64,000 nt of DNA from Ignavibacteriales bacterium (GCA_020635255.1 JACKAC010000001.1:1403501-1467500); one strand, 5' to 3'. Positions 36,875-46,391 are shown, counted from the first letter of the stretch. The notes: generated by a model from the letters alone, not told the origin. Numbers and translations are program-made.

Positions 36875-37879
36875 TTGTCAAATATCTTCAAAAAAATACT
36901 CCGCTTCTTTAAAAGGCTCATTTTTAGCCTTCCGCGAAGCTTTCTCCACAGAGTAAAAGAGATCTATGGCTTGTTAGTGCAGACTATATATGAATTTGCC
37001 GACGATAAAGCCGTAAAAATGTCCGCCGCGCTGTCATTTTACATGATATTTTCTCTCTCTCCGCTGTTAATTATCATCGTCGCAGTGCTGGGCTTTATTT
37101 TTGGGCAGGATGCCGCTTCCGGGCAGATCGTCGCCCAGATACAGGATACTATCGGAAAAGAGAATGCTGAAGTCGTTCAGTCACTACTGCAAAATGTTTC
37201 CACTCCATCTTCGGGAATAATAGCTACAATAGTGGGTGGTGGTATCATTATTTTCGCGTCGGCAGGTATTTTTGTCGAATTAAAGGAATCCCTTAACATG
37301 ATATGGGGTGTCGAACCCGTTCCTGCCGGAATACTGGGCTTCCTCCGCAACCGAGCTAAATCATTCGTTATGGTACTCATCATAATGCTTCTTCTTTTCG
37401 TTACCATTATCAGCTCTACCGCTCTCTCCACAATAAATAATGTAATGGATGGAAAATTAAGCGATTTCGTACCCGGCTGGCAGTACATTAATATATTCCT
37501 GAACTACATTATGACGACAGTCCTTATTGCAGTGATATATAAATTCCTTCCCGACGTTATAGTACGATGGAGATTTGTATGGCTCGGCGCGCTGATAACT
37601 GCGCTTCTACTTGCTCTCGGTAAGTATCTTATAGGCGTGTATTTGGCTGAAAGCTCTTACAAATCCCTTTTCGGCGCGGCAGGTTCGCTTGTTATATTTA
37701 TGATCTGGATTTACTATTCTTCATTTATATTTTTCTTCGGCGCGGAGTTTACCCAGGTTTACAGGAATAAATACGCCATTACACCGCTCCGGACAAATAA
37801 GTATGCCCTTAAAGTCGAAAAGGTCACCAGTCTCATCAATGACGCCATGGATAAAGTAGAACAAAAAACCCCGAAATGA
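36875..37879 (+). CDS. YihY/BrkB (virulence factor BrkB) family membrane protein
   Basis: 334 residues from a TTG start. It has about six membrane helices and family motifs (KMSAALSFYMIFSLSPLLII, split as AALSFYMIFSLSPLL, and YYSSFIFFFGAEFTQVY). A basic N-terminus precedes the first helix and a charged tail ends the protein. Despite older annotation as a ribonuclease, the family is an integral membrane protein group without an agreed function. Confidence 0.88.
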   Translation: MSNIFKKILRFFKRLIFSLPRSFLHRVKEIYGLLVQTIYEFADDKAVKMSAALSFYMIFSLSPLLIIIVAVLGFIFGQDAASGQIVAQIQDTIGKENAEVVQSLLQNVSTPSSGIIATIVGGGIIIFASAGIFVELKESLNMIWGVEPVPAGILGFLRNRAKSFVMVLIIMLLLFVTIISSTALSTINNVMDGKLSDFVPGWQYINIFLNYIMTTVLIAVIYKFLPDVIVRWRFVWLGALITALLLALGKYLIGVYLAESSYKSLFGAAGSLVIFMIWIYYSSFIFFFGAEFTQVYRNKYAITPLRTNKYALKVEKVTSLINDAMDKVEQKTPK

Positions 37880-37894
37880 ATCATTCCGGGGTTT
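37866..37894 (-). terminator. Bidirectional hairpin terminator between convergent genes
   Basis: AAACCCC / GGGGTTT with an inner G-C pair and one mismatch. Read on the minus strand it is followed by six T, so it best serves the DUF4097 gene ending at 37931; on the plus strand it overlaps the stop codon of the YihY gene. Confidence 0.75.
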
Positions 37895-37930
37895 CGGCTA
37901 ATTAGCCATTTACCTTAATTTTACCATCGT

Positions 37931-38890
37931 CTAATTGCTGGACACCTTTATGCTTCCTGCCGACGTATGACACTCTATCCTCTCGCCTCCGCCATTGATC
38001 GATGTTTTCATGTATGACCCCATTCCGTTCTTCTCAGCCTTTCCAAAGTCCGTCGATATACTTCCGACGTTTGTAGATAAGTTCAGGTCTGCGGAAAAAT
38101 TGCTCGGAATACTAAGCGATATCGAACCCGCGCCTGTATTCAGATCTATTCCGTAGTTAGAACCCGTATAATCCAGTGAGATACTTCCTCCACCGGTTGA
38201 AACTTTTACCGAGCCGTTCGATCCATCCATGCTTACGCTTCCTCCGCCGGTGTTAACTTCTACGTTACCGTTAAAACCTTCTAATTTCACCACGCCTCCG
38301 CCTGTATTAATATCGAGGTTTCCTGAGTTATTACTTATCTTTACAGAACCCCCGCCGGTATTTATTTTCAGATCACCTATCGTGTTGCTTACCGAGATCG
38401 AACCCCCGCCCGTACTTACATTTACATCGCCATTAGTATTACCGACCGATACCGAACCGCCCCCTGTTTTTACCTTAATGTTATATGATGATGGTACTTC
38501 TATCTCAAATCTCAGCCTGAAAGTCCAATTGTCATCTTTCTTATATTCATCTTTAAACCTTGCTGTTACTTCGACGCCTTCGGTTGTCTGTTCTGCTTTA
38601 TAATCCACCCTGCTATTGGTTGCATCGTCCCCGTAAACTTTAACTTTCACAGTATTATCGCTGGAACCAACTTTTATCTTTACCGACCCGGCATCGGAAT
38701 AAACCCTTAACGTCTGTCCGGGCGATGTAGATATTGTAAAATCGTTCAGCAGTTTATCGTCATTGTCACCGGCTGTGTATTTAGTGCTTTCATTCACGTA
38801 ATTTGAGGACGAACAGCCTGCCGCTATGGAGACCATCCCAAAGAAGACCATAAACACTAGAAATATTTGAAAATTGTTTAAAATGTTCAT
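37931..38890 (-). CDS. DUF4097-type beta-repeat lipoprotein
   Basis: 319 residues. A lipoprotein signal ends in AAGC (Cys26). The middle of the protein (about 150-290) is a run of near-identical 18-residue units beginning TGGGSVSV or TGGGSISV, six with TGGG followed by looser copies, as expected for a right-handed beta-helix or stacked beta-strand repeat (DUF4097/DUF2807 type). Such proteins are putative adhesins or envelope-stress products; the function is unproven. Confidence 0.82.
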   Translation of the reverse strand: MNILNNFQIFLVFMVFFGMVSIAAGCSSSNYVNESTKYTAGDNDDKLLNDFTISTSPGQTLRVYSDAGSVKIKVGSSDNTVKVKVYGDDATNSRVDYKAEQTTEGVEVTARFKDEYKKDDNWTFRLRFEIEVPSSYNIKVKTGGGSVSVGNTNGDVNVSTGGGSISVSNTIGDLKINTGGGSVKISNNSGNLDINTGGGVVKLEGFNGNVEVNTGGGSVSMDGSNGSVKVSTGGGSISLDYTGSNYGIDLNTGAGSISLSIPSNFSADLNLSTNVGSISTDFGKAEKNGMGSYMKTSINGGGERIECHTSAGSIKVSSN

Positions 38891-39008
38891 ATTTAACTCC
38901 TTTATTGATTGAAATCTTTTCCTATATGATGTCCCGCAGATTAATAAGGTTTATCATGTAATAATTACTTTGAAATTTTTATATTAGACTCATAACATAC
39001 AGTATTAT

Positions 39009-39692
39009 ATGATAGTTAAACAATTACTTCGCGATGCCGTGCATTTTATTTTTCCGCCCGTGTGCGTAATTTCCGATAAGCGCCTCCCGCAAAACAACTC
39101 CAACAAATACATCCTGGATGACATACTCACGTCACTCGATAGGATCAATCCATCCGATTTTACAGATCTGAAGAATAAAGTGAATGCCGATGAGGTATTC
39201 GCTATCTATACTCTCTACCCGGACAGCCAAATGGAAAAGATCGTCCACCATATTAAATACTCCGGGATGAGATACTTCGGTAAGTTCATGGGATCGCTCG
39301 TCGGTCAGGAAATGAAACTCGGCATGACTTACGATTATATAATCCCTGTTCCATTGCATAAGGTCCGCATACGTGAACGCCATTACAACCAATCCGATTA
39401 CATAGCCGATGGTATCGGTGAAAGAACCGGCATTCCTGTGCTAAGAGACGCCCTTACCCGCATACGCTATACAAAAACACAAACGCATCTCACCCGTGCC
39501 GAGCGTATAGAGAATGTAAAAGGCGCATTTGAGATTAATGAAGGTTATAAAGAAAAGTTAAATGGAAAGAATATTATCGTATTGGATGACATTATTACTA
39601 CCGGCTCGACAATAAACGAGGTGATAAAGATACTAAAAGAAAACGGAGCCGGACACATATTAGGTGTTTGTCTGGCTATGGCAAGGGATTAG
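39009..39692 (+). CDS. ComF family phosphoribosyltransferase-like protein
   Basis: 227 residues. The PRPP-binding motif is VLDDIITTGSTINEV and other ComF features are YDYIIPVPLHKVRIRERHYNQ (PVPLHKVRIRERHYNQ) and TRIRYTKTQTHLTRAERIENV. ComF proteins act in DNA uptake or nucleotide salvage. The N-terminal zinc-ribbon cysteines normally found in ComF are missing: only one Cys remains in FPPVCVISDKRL. The 3' end overlaps the minus-strand gene by 17 nt. Confidence 0.85.
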   Translation: MIVKQLLRDAVHFIFPPVCVISDKRLPQNNSNKYILDDILTSLDRINPSDFTDLKNKVNADEVFAIYTLYPDSQMEKIVHHIKYSGMRYFGKFMGSLVGQEMKLGMTYDYIIPVPLHKVRIRERHYNQSDYIADGIGERTGIPVLRDALTRIRYTKTQTHLTRAERIENVKGAFEINEGYKEKLNGKNIIVLDDIITTGSTINEVIKILKENGAGHILGVCLAMARD

Positions 39693-40047
39693 GCTTCTTT
39701 TGAAATAATTTATACCATACATATATCAGGAAGAAAGCAAATACTAATACAGAAATAGCTAAAATAAATACAATATACAGGTAAAAGAGAAAAATAAAAA
39801 ATATACATATAAGTGAATACTGAATAAAATAACCTATCTTAATTGAAGGGTTGTTTTTTTTACCCAAGATCGTTTCAATAAACACGATTACTGAGCCCCA
39901 GGAAATTCCAAGAACAAATGCAAAAAGAAAGTCTATGACACTTCCGGAAAAGTTAAAAATAAAATGACTATATATAAATAATTGACAAACCAGGAAACTC
40001 CACCATACAGCTTTTATTGATATCTCACGCTGAAAAAATTTTCTCAT
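39676..40047 (-). CDS. Small integral membrane protein of unknown function
   Basis: 123 residues, almost entirely hydrophobic, with about four membrane segments and Lys/Arg at both ends. No family was recognised. It converges with comF (17-nt overlap) and lies 30 nt downstream of the aminotransferase gene. Confidence 0.55.
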   Translation of the reverse strand: MRKFFQREISIKAVWWSFLVCQLFIYSHFIFNFSGSVIDFLFAFVLGISWGSVIVFIETILGKKNNPSIKIGYFIQYSLICIFFIFLFYLYIVFILAISVLVFAFFLIYVWYKLFQKKPNPLP

Positions 40048-40077
40048 GATGGTAGATAAGTGAAATAATACTTATTC

Positions 40078-41289
40078 CTAATACATATTTTGTGACGACA
40101 CTGAAAATTTCTTCATTTCTCGCGCGAGCGTCAGCACGTCCTCCTCATTATTATAAAGATGCGCCGAGATCCTGATGAATCCTTCCCTCACAGCTATAAA
40201 TATATTCTTCTCCTCCATCGCGATACGTACCGCCTGGTTTTGCGAAGGGTCTTTATGTGATAGCAATAATATATTCGACCTGTGATCCTCCTCCATTGAA
40301 GAAACCACATAAAAATCACTGCCTTCTAATTCATTTATCAAGACATCTTGCAAATGAATTATATGCTTGAATATATTCTCTACACCAAGCTTCAGGAACA
40401 GGTCTATGGATGATTCCATCCCAATCATACCCAATGTATTCGGAGTAGAGTTCATATATGCCGTGCCGTTCTCATTGAACTTTAACCTGTAATCCAGAAA
40501 ATTATCGAAATCATAATCTACGCCAAGTGTGCTCGCGTATGTCGGTCTTACATGCTCACGCATTTCCCGCTTTATGTATGCGAATCCGATGCCCGCCGGA
40601 GCCATCATCCATTTCTGCGACCCCGTAGCATAATAATCTATCGCCGGGTCCTTTACATCCAGCAGCACTACTCCCGTTCCCTGTATCGCATCGACCACAA
40701 GGTAACACCCGTATCTGTCACATATGTTTTTTATCGCATGCAGGTTATTCCTGTATCCGAGAAATTCCACGTGACTTATCGTCAGCACCTTGACATTATT
40801 ATCGCGTATCACTCTTTCAATTTCACCATCGTCTATCATACCTCCCGGAGACGACTTTATCATCACTGTTTTTATGCCCCGTAATTTCTCCTGGTTGAGC
40901 CACGGATAGACTACTGCCGGGAATTCACAGTCAGCATAAGCAACAGTATCCCCTTCCTTTAGGTCTATACCATTGGCAAAAATATTCAGCCCGTGAGTTG
41001 TATTTCCCGTAATGATAATGTCGGATGGGTCAGCATTGATAAGCTTTGCGCATTTCTCGCACAGCCGTGTTCCCATTTTTAGATTAAACTTCGTGAGGTT
41101 ATCGTTAGTATGGGTGAAGTTATCGATGTAATCTTTCAGCCTCCGCGCGGTCTCCAGCGAATATGCCGCGTAATGTGCCGCGTCCAGGTAAACGCATGTA
41201 TCCGTTACCGGGTAAAGCTTTCGCGCGTCTTTTACATCTGTGAGGGTGTCAAAAATTTCTTTTACGTCTACTGTGTTGTATTCTAACAT
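40078..41289 (-). CDS. Class V aminotransferase (cysteine desulfurase-like)
   Basis: 403 residues. PLP enzyme of fold type I: Asp200 (VVDAIQG) contacts the cofactor and Lys226 (TGSQKWMMAP) is the Schiff-base lysine. The N-terminal LDAAHYAAY and TGNTTHGLN match the class V family. The mobile loop Cys of true NifS/IscS enzymes could not be placed, so it may be an isopenicillin-N epimerase-like or kynureninase-like enzyme. The start is 20 nt downstream of the hmuV stop, in the same direction. Confidence 0.82.
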   Translation of the reverse strand: MLEYNTVDVKEIFDTLTDVKDARKLYPVTDTCVYLDAAHYAAYSLETARRLKDYIDNFTHTNDNLTKFNLKMGTRLCEKCAKLINADPSDIIITGNTTHGLNIFANGIDLKEGDTVAYADCEFPAVVYPWLNQEKLRGIKTVMIKSSPGGMIDDGEIERVIRDNNVKVLTISHVEFLGYRNNLHAIKNICDRYGCYLVVDAIQGTGVVLLDVKDPAIDYYATGSQKWMMAPAGIGFAYIKREMREHVRPTYASTLGVDYDFDNFLDYRLKFNENGTAYMNSTPNTLGMIGMESSIDLFLKLGVENIFKHIIHLQDVLINELEGSDFYVVSSMEEDHRSNILLLSHKDPSQNQAVRIAMEEKNIFIAVREGFIRISAHLYNNEEDVLTLAREMKKFSVSSQNMY

Positions 41290-41309
41290 GCATCATTTTA
41301 GCAAAAGTA

Positions 41310-42089
41310 TTATTCATTTACAATAACAAGCGGTTTCCCGTTCACCGGGTTTGTTATTATGTCAGCTTTCACGTCGAATACGTTCATTATAACCTCCTTC
41401 TCTAAAGGTTCGTTTACGTCGAACTCATATACTATCCCGGCATCTTTCATAAATACCATTCTGTCGGCATAGTTCAAAGCCAGATTTATATCATGGAGCA
41501 CAGCGATCACAAAAGTCTTTTCATCGATGAACGACTTCGCTATGCGTAATAGCTCATGCTGATAAAGCAGATCGAGGCTCGATACCGGTTCGTCGAGAAG
41601 CAGGATTCTTCCTTCCTTTTCCTCATCCCATATCTGCGAAAGCACCCTCGCCATCTGAACCTTTTGTGCTTCTCCTCCTGAAAGAGTATTGTAATATCTC
41701 TCCTTTAGCTCCTTTATCTTTATCAGGTCCATAGATTCATTCACCACTTCATAATCCCGTATCCTGGGCGTGCTTTTGAAATGCGGATACCTGCCCATCA
41801 TTATTATATCCTCCACTGTGATCGGGAAAGTTATCTCATAATGCTGTGACAGGACCGACCTCACCCGCGCAATATCCCTCTCCTTTATTTCCCGCAGGTC
41901 TTTCCCGTTTAATTCGATATTCCCTTCCGACGGTTTTAAATTCCCCGATAAAAGTTTTAATAACGTCGACTTACCCGCTCCATTACGCCCCATTATCACA
42001 ATAAACTCCCCGTAATTAACCGATACATCCGCGTCTTTCACGAGATACTTACTGCCGATCTTATATGATATATTTTTCGCTTTAAGCAT
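41310..42089 (-). CDS. hmuV: Hemin/iron-type ABC importer ATPase
   Basis: 259 residues. Walker A GRNGAGKSTLL, signature LSGGEAQKVQMARVL, Walker B ILLLDEPVSSLD and switch LHDINLA match the FecE/HmuV/BtuD class. The start overlaps the permease gene by 8 nt. With genes 42082-44017 it forms a complete periplasmic-binding-protein-dependent importer. Confidence 0.88.
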   Translation of the reverse strand: MLKAKNISYKIGSKYLVKDADVSVNYGEFIVIMGRNGAGKSTLLKLLSGNLKPSEGNIELNGKDLREIKERDIARVRSVLSQHYEITFPITVEDIIMMGRYPHFKSTPRIRDYEVVNESMDLIKIKELKERYYNTLSGGEAQKVQMARVLSQIWDEEKEGRILLLDEPVSSLDLLYQHELLRIAKSFIDEKTFVIAVLHDINLALNYADRMVFMKDAGIVYEFDVNEPLEKEVIMNVFDVKADIITNPVNGKPLVIVNE

Positions 42090-43149
42090 ACAGACCCGCG
42101 TTTTGTTTCTTCATTCTGTTCAGCAGCCAGAGGAATAATGGCGCTCCTACAAATGCCGTTATTATTCCTATCGGCATCTCCGCCGGTGCAATTATAACCC
42201 TTGATATTATATCCGCGGAAAGCATAACGTCCCCGCCTAGAAATACAGAACCTATAACGAGATACCTGTTATCCGATCCTTTTATTAATCTCAGCATATG
42301 AGGGACTATCAGTCCCACAAAACTTATCACGCCCACCATAGAGGTCGCCACCGATACCATTAGCGTTGTAACGATTATTAATTTAAGCTTTGTCCTCTCC
42401 ACGTTTACGCCGAGATATGCCGCTTCTTCATCACCCAATTGCATAGCATTGAGATCTTTCGTGTGTCTTAAATTATATATGATACATGCCAGCGCCACCC
42501 AAAATACCAGCGTGACTGATGACCAATCCGATGCCGAGAATGTACCCAAATTCCAGAATGTTATCGAACGTGCCTGTGGATCACGTGCCATATAAGAAAG
42601 AAAACCTGTTCCGCCTGCCGCCATGGCATTGACCGCCATACCGGCAAGTATCATCGATGTCACATTAACCTTACCAAATGTATTCGAAAATCTGTAAACC
42701 AACATAGTTGCGATCATTCCGCCGGCAAATGCAGTAGCCGGGAGGAGAAAACTGCCCAGGAAGTCCATCTTGGAGAAGAATACCATTTGTCCAAAGACAA
42801 AGATGAAAGCTGCCCCAAGTGCAGCTCCGGCTGACGTGCCGATTATGCCTGGCTCCACGATAGGATTGCGGAATATTGACTGCATTACTGTACCAGCAAC
42901 CGATAACACAGCTCCAACTATTATACACATAAATACCCTCGGCATTCTCACAAACAGGAACAGGTTTTCGTAGATAGTATTATCACTGGACCCAACATTG
43001 CCGGTGATAAAATTCTTTGTAAACTCTATTACTTTTTCGGCGGGTATGTACACTGCCCCCACCATTGCCGATAATAATATCAGCAAGATCATCAATACTG
43101 CCAGTCCCGTATATATAACCGAATTATTTGCCTGACGTAGTATTTTCAT
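42082..43149 (-). CDS. hmuU: FecCD-family ABC importer permease
   Basis: 355 residues with about nine or ten membrane helices. Typical FecCD motifs are RMPRVFMCIIVGAVLSVAG (written without its end), GTSAGAALGA, GDEEAAYLGVNVERTK and GVISFVGLIVPHMLRL. It overlaps the binding-protein gene by 26 nt. Confidence 0.9.
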   Translation of the reverse strand: MKILRQANNSVIYTGLAVLMILLILLSAMVGAVYIPAEKVIEFTKNFITGNVGSSDNTIYENLFLFVRMPRVFMCIIVGAVLSVAGTVMQSIFRNPIVEPGIIGTSAGAALGAAFIFVFGQMVFFSKMDFLGSFLLPATAFAGGMIATMLVYRFSNTFGKVNVTSMILAGMAVNAMAAGGTGFLSYMARDPQARSITFWNLGTFSASDWSSVTLVFWVALACIIYNLRHTKDLNAMQLGDEEAAYLGVNVERTKLKLIIVTTLMVSVATSMVGVISFVGLIVPHMLRLIKGSDNRYLVIGSVFLGGDVMLSADIISRVIIAPAEMPIGIITAFVGAPLFLWLLNRMKKQNAGLYA

Positions 43150-44017
43150 TACCTTTTTGATGAATTAATTCCATTATCTTCAAAATATTCTCTCCCGTTC
43201 TCGGTCCGAAATATATCAGGTCGTGCTCCTCTATCCTGAATATCCTTCCGTTTTTTGCTGCGGGAGTAAGTGCAACGCCGGGAAGCTTCACGAAATTTTC
43301 GAGACCGCCCGTCCTGTCGAATCCGAACTCCGTCGCCAGTATCACATCCGGCTGGTTCTTAACAATTACTTCCGGGCTCAGCATTTTAAATCCCGTCGTG
43401 TCTGCCGCGTTAACACCGCCTGCCATCTGTATCATCGAATTGGCATTTCCTCTCGTGCCTATTACAAAATACTGGTTCATTGCCTGCCCAAAATGTATTA
43501 TCATTACCTTTGGCGTATCGGTATACTGTTTTCTCTGCTCTTCCACCCTTTTCAGATCGGCGTCCAGTTTCGCGTTCAGCTCCTTTGCTTTTTCCTCGTT
43601 CCCAAATTCCTTTCCCAGTGTCAACAAAAGCTGTTTTGCATCTTCTATGGTCGGTGTACGCTGGTATTCGATAAGCGGTATTCCTACAGTCTTAAGCTGT
43701 TCCTTTATTGCATCCGGACCAATACCGCCGTTATCATATACCGCGGTCGGGTTTAGTGAAACTATTCCCTCAAGACCCAGCGCCCTGTGATAACCAACAG
43801 TCGGAAGGTTCTTAACTTCGCGGGGATATACAGAGGAAATATCCACGCCTACTATCTTATCTCCCCCGCCAAGCGCAAAAATATATTCCGTGAGTTGTTT
43901 GGAAATGCACACTATCCTCGTCGAATCTCCTTTGTTCTCGGATGTATCCTTATTACCAAATCTTCCGCACGAATAAAGAGCTGCGGATATCAAAATTAAT
44001 ACTATGTACTTTTTCAT
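43124..44017 (-). CDS. hmuT: HmuT-like hemin-binding lipoprotein
   Basis: 297 residues. A lipoprotein signal ends at Cys17 (LYSC). The mature protein has the HmuT/BtuF bilobed fold, with the HmuT-like opening FALGGGDKIVGVD, YPREVKNLPTVGYHRAL, LEGIVSLNPTAVYDNG and GIPLIEY. Resemblance to hemin binders is clearer than to vitamin B12 binders, but the ligand is an inference. It is the first ABC gene after the TonB receptor, across a 44-nt gap with a hairpin. Confidence 0.82.
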   Translation of the reverse strand: MKKYIVLILISAALYSCGRFGNKDTSENKGDSTRIVCISKQLTEYIFALGGGDKIVGVDISSVYPREVKNLPTVGYHRALGLEGIVSLNPTAVYDNGGIGPDAIKEQLKTVGIPLIEYQRTPTIEDAKQLLLTLGKEFGNEEKAKELNAKLDADLKRVEEQRKQYTDTPKVMIIHFGQAMNQYFVIGTRGNANSMIQMAGGVNAADTTGFKMLSPEVIVKNQPDVILATEFGFDRTGGLENFVKLPGVALTPAAKNGRIFRIEEHDLIYFGPRTGENILKIMELIHQKGNENTTSGK

Positions 44018-44027
44018 ATTTTTAATT

Positions 44028-44051
44028 GAGGGGCAGATCTCTCCGCCCCTC
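44028..44051 (-). repeat. Intercistronic hairpin between hmuT and the TonB receptor gene
   Basis: GAGGGGC / GCCCCTC with a 10-nt loop, 10 nt from either coding end. The minus-strand sequence after it has no clean T run. It may partly terminate or shield the receptor mRNA, giving unequal amounts of receptor and ABC importer. Confidence 0.55.
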
Positions 44052-44061
44052 GTATCTTATT

Positions 44062-46182
44062 TTAGAAATTATAATTCAATGATGCTCCGCCATAGAATGT
44101 TATCTTTGGTCCGGGGTTAAAGAACTTTGGTAATTGTCCCGGAGGAGCTGACAGGTTAATAAATACCATTGCCGGGTATTTTTCACTTGTCATGTTATCT
44201 GAACCTGCAAAGATGTTCAGTATCCAGTTCTTATCGAGCTGTTTCTTATATCCAAGTTTCATATTCAGCAGTCCGTATGCCTCAGCAATATGAGAGTTAT
44301 CGAGCACGATCGGATATTCCGCTGTGTATGAGTATGAAGTATAAAAATATCCGCCGAAATGTGTTTCCACGTCGAGGCCTGCATTTAATAAATGCGGAGG
44401 TACACCGGATACTTTCAGCCCGGAATAGTCGATTGTCGTTGAGTCGTTGTTATTATTATTCTTGAAATCGACATTTTCTGCGTCATTGTATGTATAGGTA
44501 AGGTAAGGTCTGATGTGTGAAAAGAATGACCTCGGTTTCCCGAACCAATCATAAAAGATAGACGCTTCCACACCCTGGTACTTTACTTCGCCGGCATTGA
44601 CGGTGGTCGTGTACATTGGTGTTGTGCTGGTCGCGGAAAATGTTTCCGGTACGAGCTTATTCGTTACCTGCATGTAATACAGAGCTATCGAATAATTAAA
44701 TTGCTGGTTCATGAAACTTCCCTTTGAACCTATTTCATAACTTGTTCCTTTTTCCGGTACCAGGTCCGTATTTACCTGTCCGATCTCAGGAATTACAACC
44801 TGGTTCGTCGACGGCGGCGCGTACCCCTGGCTAAAGCTGGCGTAAACCGATACGTCCTTGCTTAATAGCTGGTTCAATGCGATCCTCGGAGTAAGTACCG
44901 GGTCGAATGACTTATAACCGGTTGTGTTATTGTGTGTCGATGATTGCGGAATGTTATCTGTTATGTCATACTCGACGAAGTTTACACTTGCACCTGCGAC
45001 GAGCTGGGTATTCGGAGTAAAATTAAATTCCGTCTGCAGGAATGCAAAATAAACCATCGGCTTCACTTCCAGATCCGACCTCGTTCCGGTGATCTGCTGG
45101 TTCACGTAACCGTATGACTTTTGATAATTGATATTCCGCAAGACCTCCGCCCCGAATATAAACCTCGATGGTATCTTTCCGAGCATTGGCTTGTAGATAA
45201 AGCTTGTCCTTCCACCAAACTTTACCTTGTTTGACCTGTTGAGACCAACTGCAAATGGCTGATCGAGTGTAAAACCCCCAACGAAAACACTCGAGCTGTT
45301 CGAAAATACTTTAGAAAAATTATAATCATGCGCGACACCGATCTTCTCACTTTCGATCTGGATATGAGCATCATTTTTTAGATAGGCAACCTCGGCAGTA
45401 TCGGGATCATTTATGAATTGTATACTATCGACCTGCCCGGCTAACTGGTCATCGGAGTTTGTATAGTTGAAATATATAGATACCTTCCTGTTAGGATCAG
45501 AATATAAATAACCGTTTGCCGTCATGAAATTCTTGAGAGATTTATTGTGAATACGAAAGCTCTCGTATGACTGCCATCCATAGTTCAGGAAGAGATTGGT
45601 CTTCGGAGTTCCCATTTCCACCATGGTATTGCTTCTGTATAGACCATAGCTACCGCCTGTGAAGTCCTCCCTGAGTGTTGTTCCATTAGGTGCTTTTTCG
45701 GTTTGCATATTTATCACACCCCCGATCCCCATTCCGTACAAACTGGAGAACGGTCCTTTAAGGATTTCCATCTTACCTATTGTCGTAAAATCTATATCGT
45801 CCAGCGTTGTCGTTCCGTCTGCATCGGTGAGTGGGATATTGTTTAGATATGCTTTGTAACCGTAACCGTTAAAGTTGGTTTGCGTTCCATAGCCTCTCAT
45901 TAATATCCTTGTTCCCGATGTCGCTGTCCTCATTTCCATCTTTATCCCCGGAATAAGGTTTATAGTATTCATCAGGTGAATACCGTTATTCCTGTCAAAA
46001 TCATGTTCGGTTACTATGTCTATCGAACCCGGAGTTTCTTTTAAGTTGATCCCTTTGTATTCATCATATACTTCTATCGTCTCGGTTTTATATTTCGTAG
46101 TGTCGGGTGAGTCATTATCCTGCGCATACACTGCGCCGCTTAAAAACAGGAGTAGTACTAAAATAGAAAGATTCTTTCCCAT
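44062..46182 (-). CDS. TonB-dependent outer membrane receptor (hemin-type locus)
   Basis: 706 residues with a signal peptide (near VYAQDN). Plug domain: GSIDIVTEHDFDRNN, LMRGYGTQTNFNG and MEILKGPFSSLYGMGIGGVIN; the remainder is a 22-strand barrel ending in GGASLNYNF. TonB box candidates lie after the signal (TETIEVYDEY). It likely delivers its ligand to HmuT. The barrel lacks an obvious classic FRAP/NPNL heme motif, so siderophore or cobalamin-like ligands remain possible. Confidence 0.9.
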   Translation of the reverse strand: MGKNLSILVLLLFLSGAVYAQDNDSPDTTKYKTETIEVYDEYKGINLKETPGSIDIVTEHDFDRNNGIHLMNTINLIPGIKMEMRTATSGTRILMRGYGTQTNFNGYGYKAYLNNIPLTDADGTTTLDDIDFTTIGKMEILKGPFSSLYGMGIGGVINMQTEKAPNGTTLREDFTGGSYGLYRSNTMVEMGTPKTNLFLNYGWQSYESFRIHNKSLKNFMTANGYLYSDPNRKVSIYFNYTNSDDQLAGQVDSIQFINDPDTAEVAYLKNDAHIQIESEKIGVAHDYNFSKVFSNSSSVFVGGFTLDQPFAVGLNRSNKVKFGGRTSFIYKPMLGKIPSRFIFGAEVLRNINYQKSYGYVNQQITGTRSDLEVKPMVYFAFLQTEFNFTPNTQLVAGASVNFVEYDITDNIPQSSTHNNTTGYKSFDPVLTPRIALNQLLSKDVSVYASFSQGYAPPSTNQVVIPEIGQVNTDLVPEKGTSYEIGSKGSFMNQQFNYSIALYYMQVTNKLVPETFSATSTTPMYTTTVNAGEVKYQGVEASIFYDWFGKPRSFFSHIRPYLTYTYNDAENVDFKNNNNNDSTTIDYSGLKVSGVPPHLLNAGLDVETHFGGYFYTSYSYTAEYPIVLDNSHIAEAYGLLNMKLGYKKQLDKNWILNIFAGSDNMTSEKYPAMVFINLSAPPGQLPKFFNPGPKITFYGGASLNYNF

Positions 46183-46208
46183 TTTATTGTGTTTAAATTT
46201 TTATAATG

Positions 46209-46364
46209 CGCATAGACCGGTATAGCGACGTACGGTACGGATGTACCGGCGCATCTGTGCGCCTCGCGTATGCCTGCAATTCTGCACCCGGGCATGGATA
46301 CACTTATCCGTTTGCCCTGATACCAGGCATTACACGGTATACACTACACCGTTTACGCTATGCG
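46209..46364 (-). ncRNA. Structured 5' leader: chain of six short hairpins closed by a long-range stem
   Basis: Between the TonB receptor start (46182) and the upstream gene lie six consecutive hairpins: 46233-46248 (6 bp), 46249-46263 (about 6 bp), 46270-46295 (5 bp plus 4 bp), 46296-46309 (5 bp), 46313-46329 (4 bp plus 2 bp) and 46334-46352 (8 bp). The outermost arms CGCATAG (46209-46215) and CTATGCG (46358-46364) pair. One hairpin is a perfect stem only on the minus-strand RNA, where A-C becomes a G-U pair, so the element is probably transcribed with the receptor. It has no cobalamin-riboswitch core and fits no class I know. Confidence 0.6.
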
Positions 46365-46391
46365 TTTACAACAGTAAGTAATTATTTAGTA

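Noticed and set aside
46183..46391. Cobalamin riboswitch upstream of the TonB receptor
   Set aside because: The conserved core with GCCACTG is absent; the hairpin layout is different.
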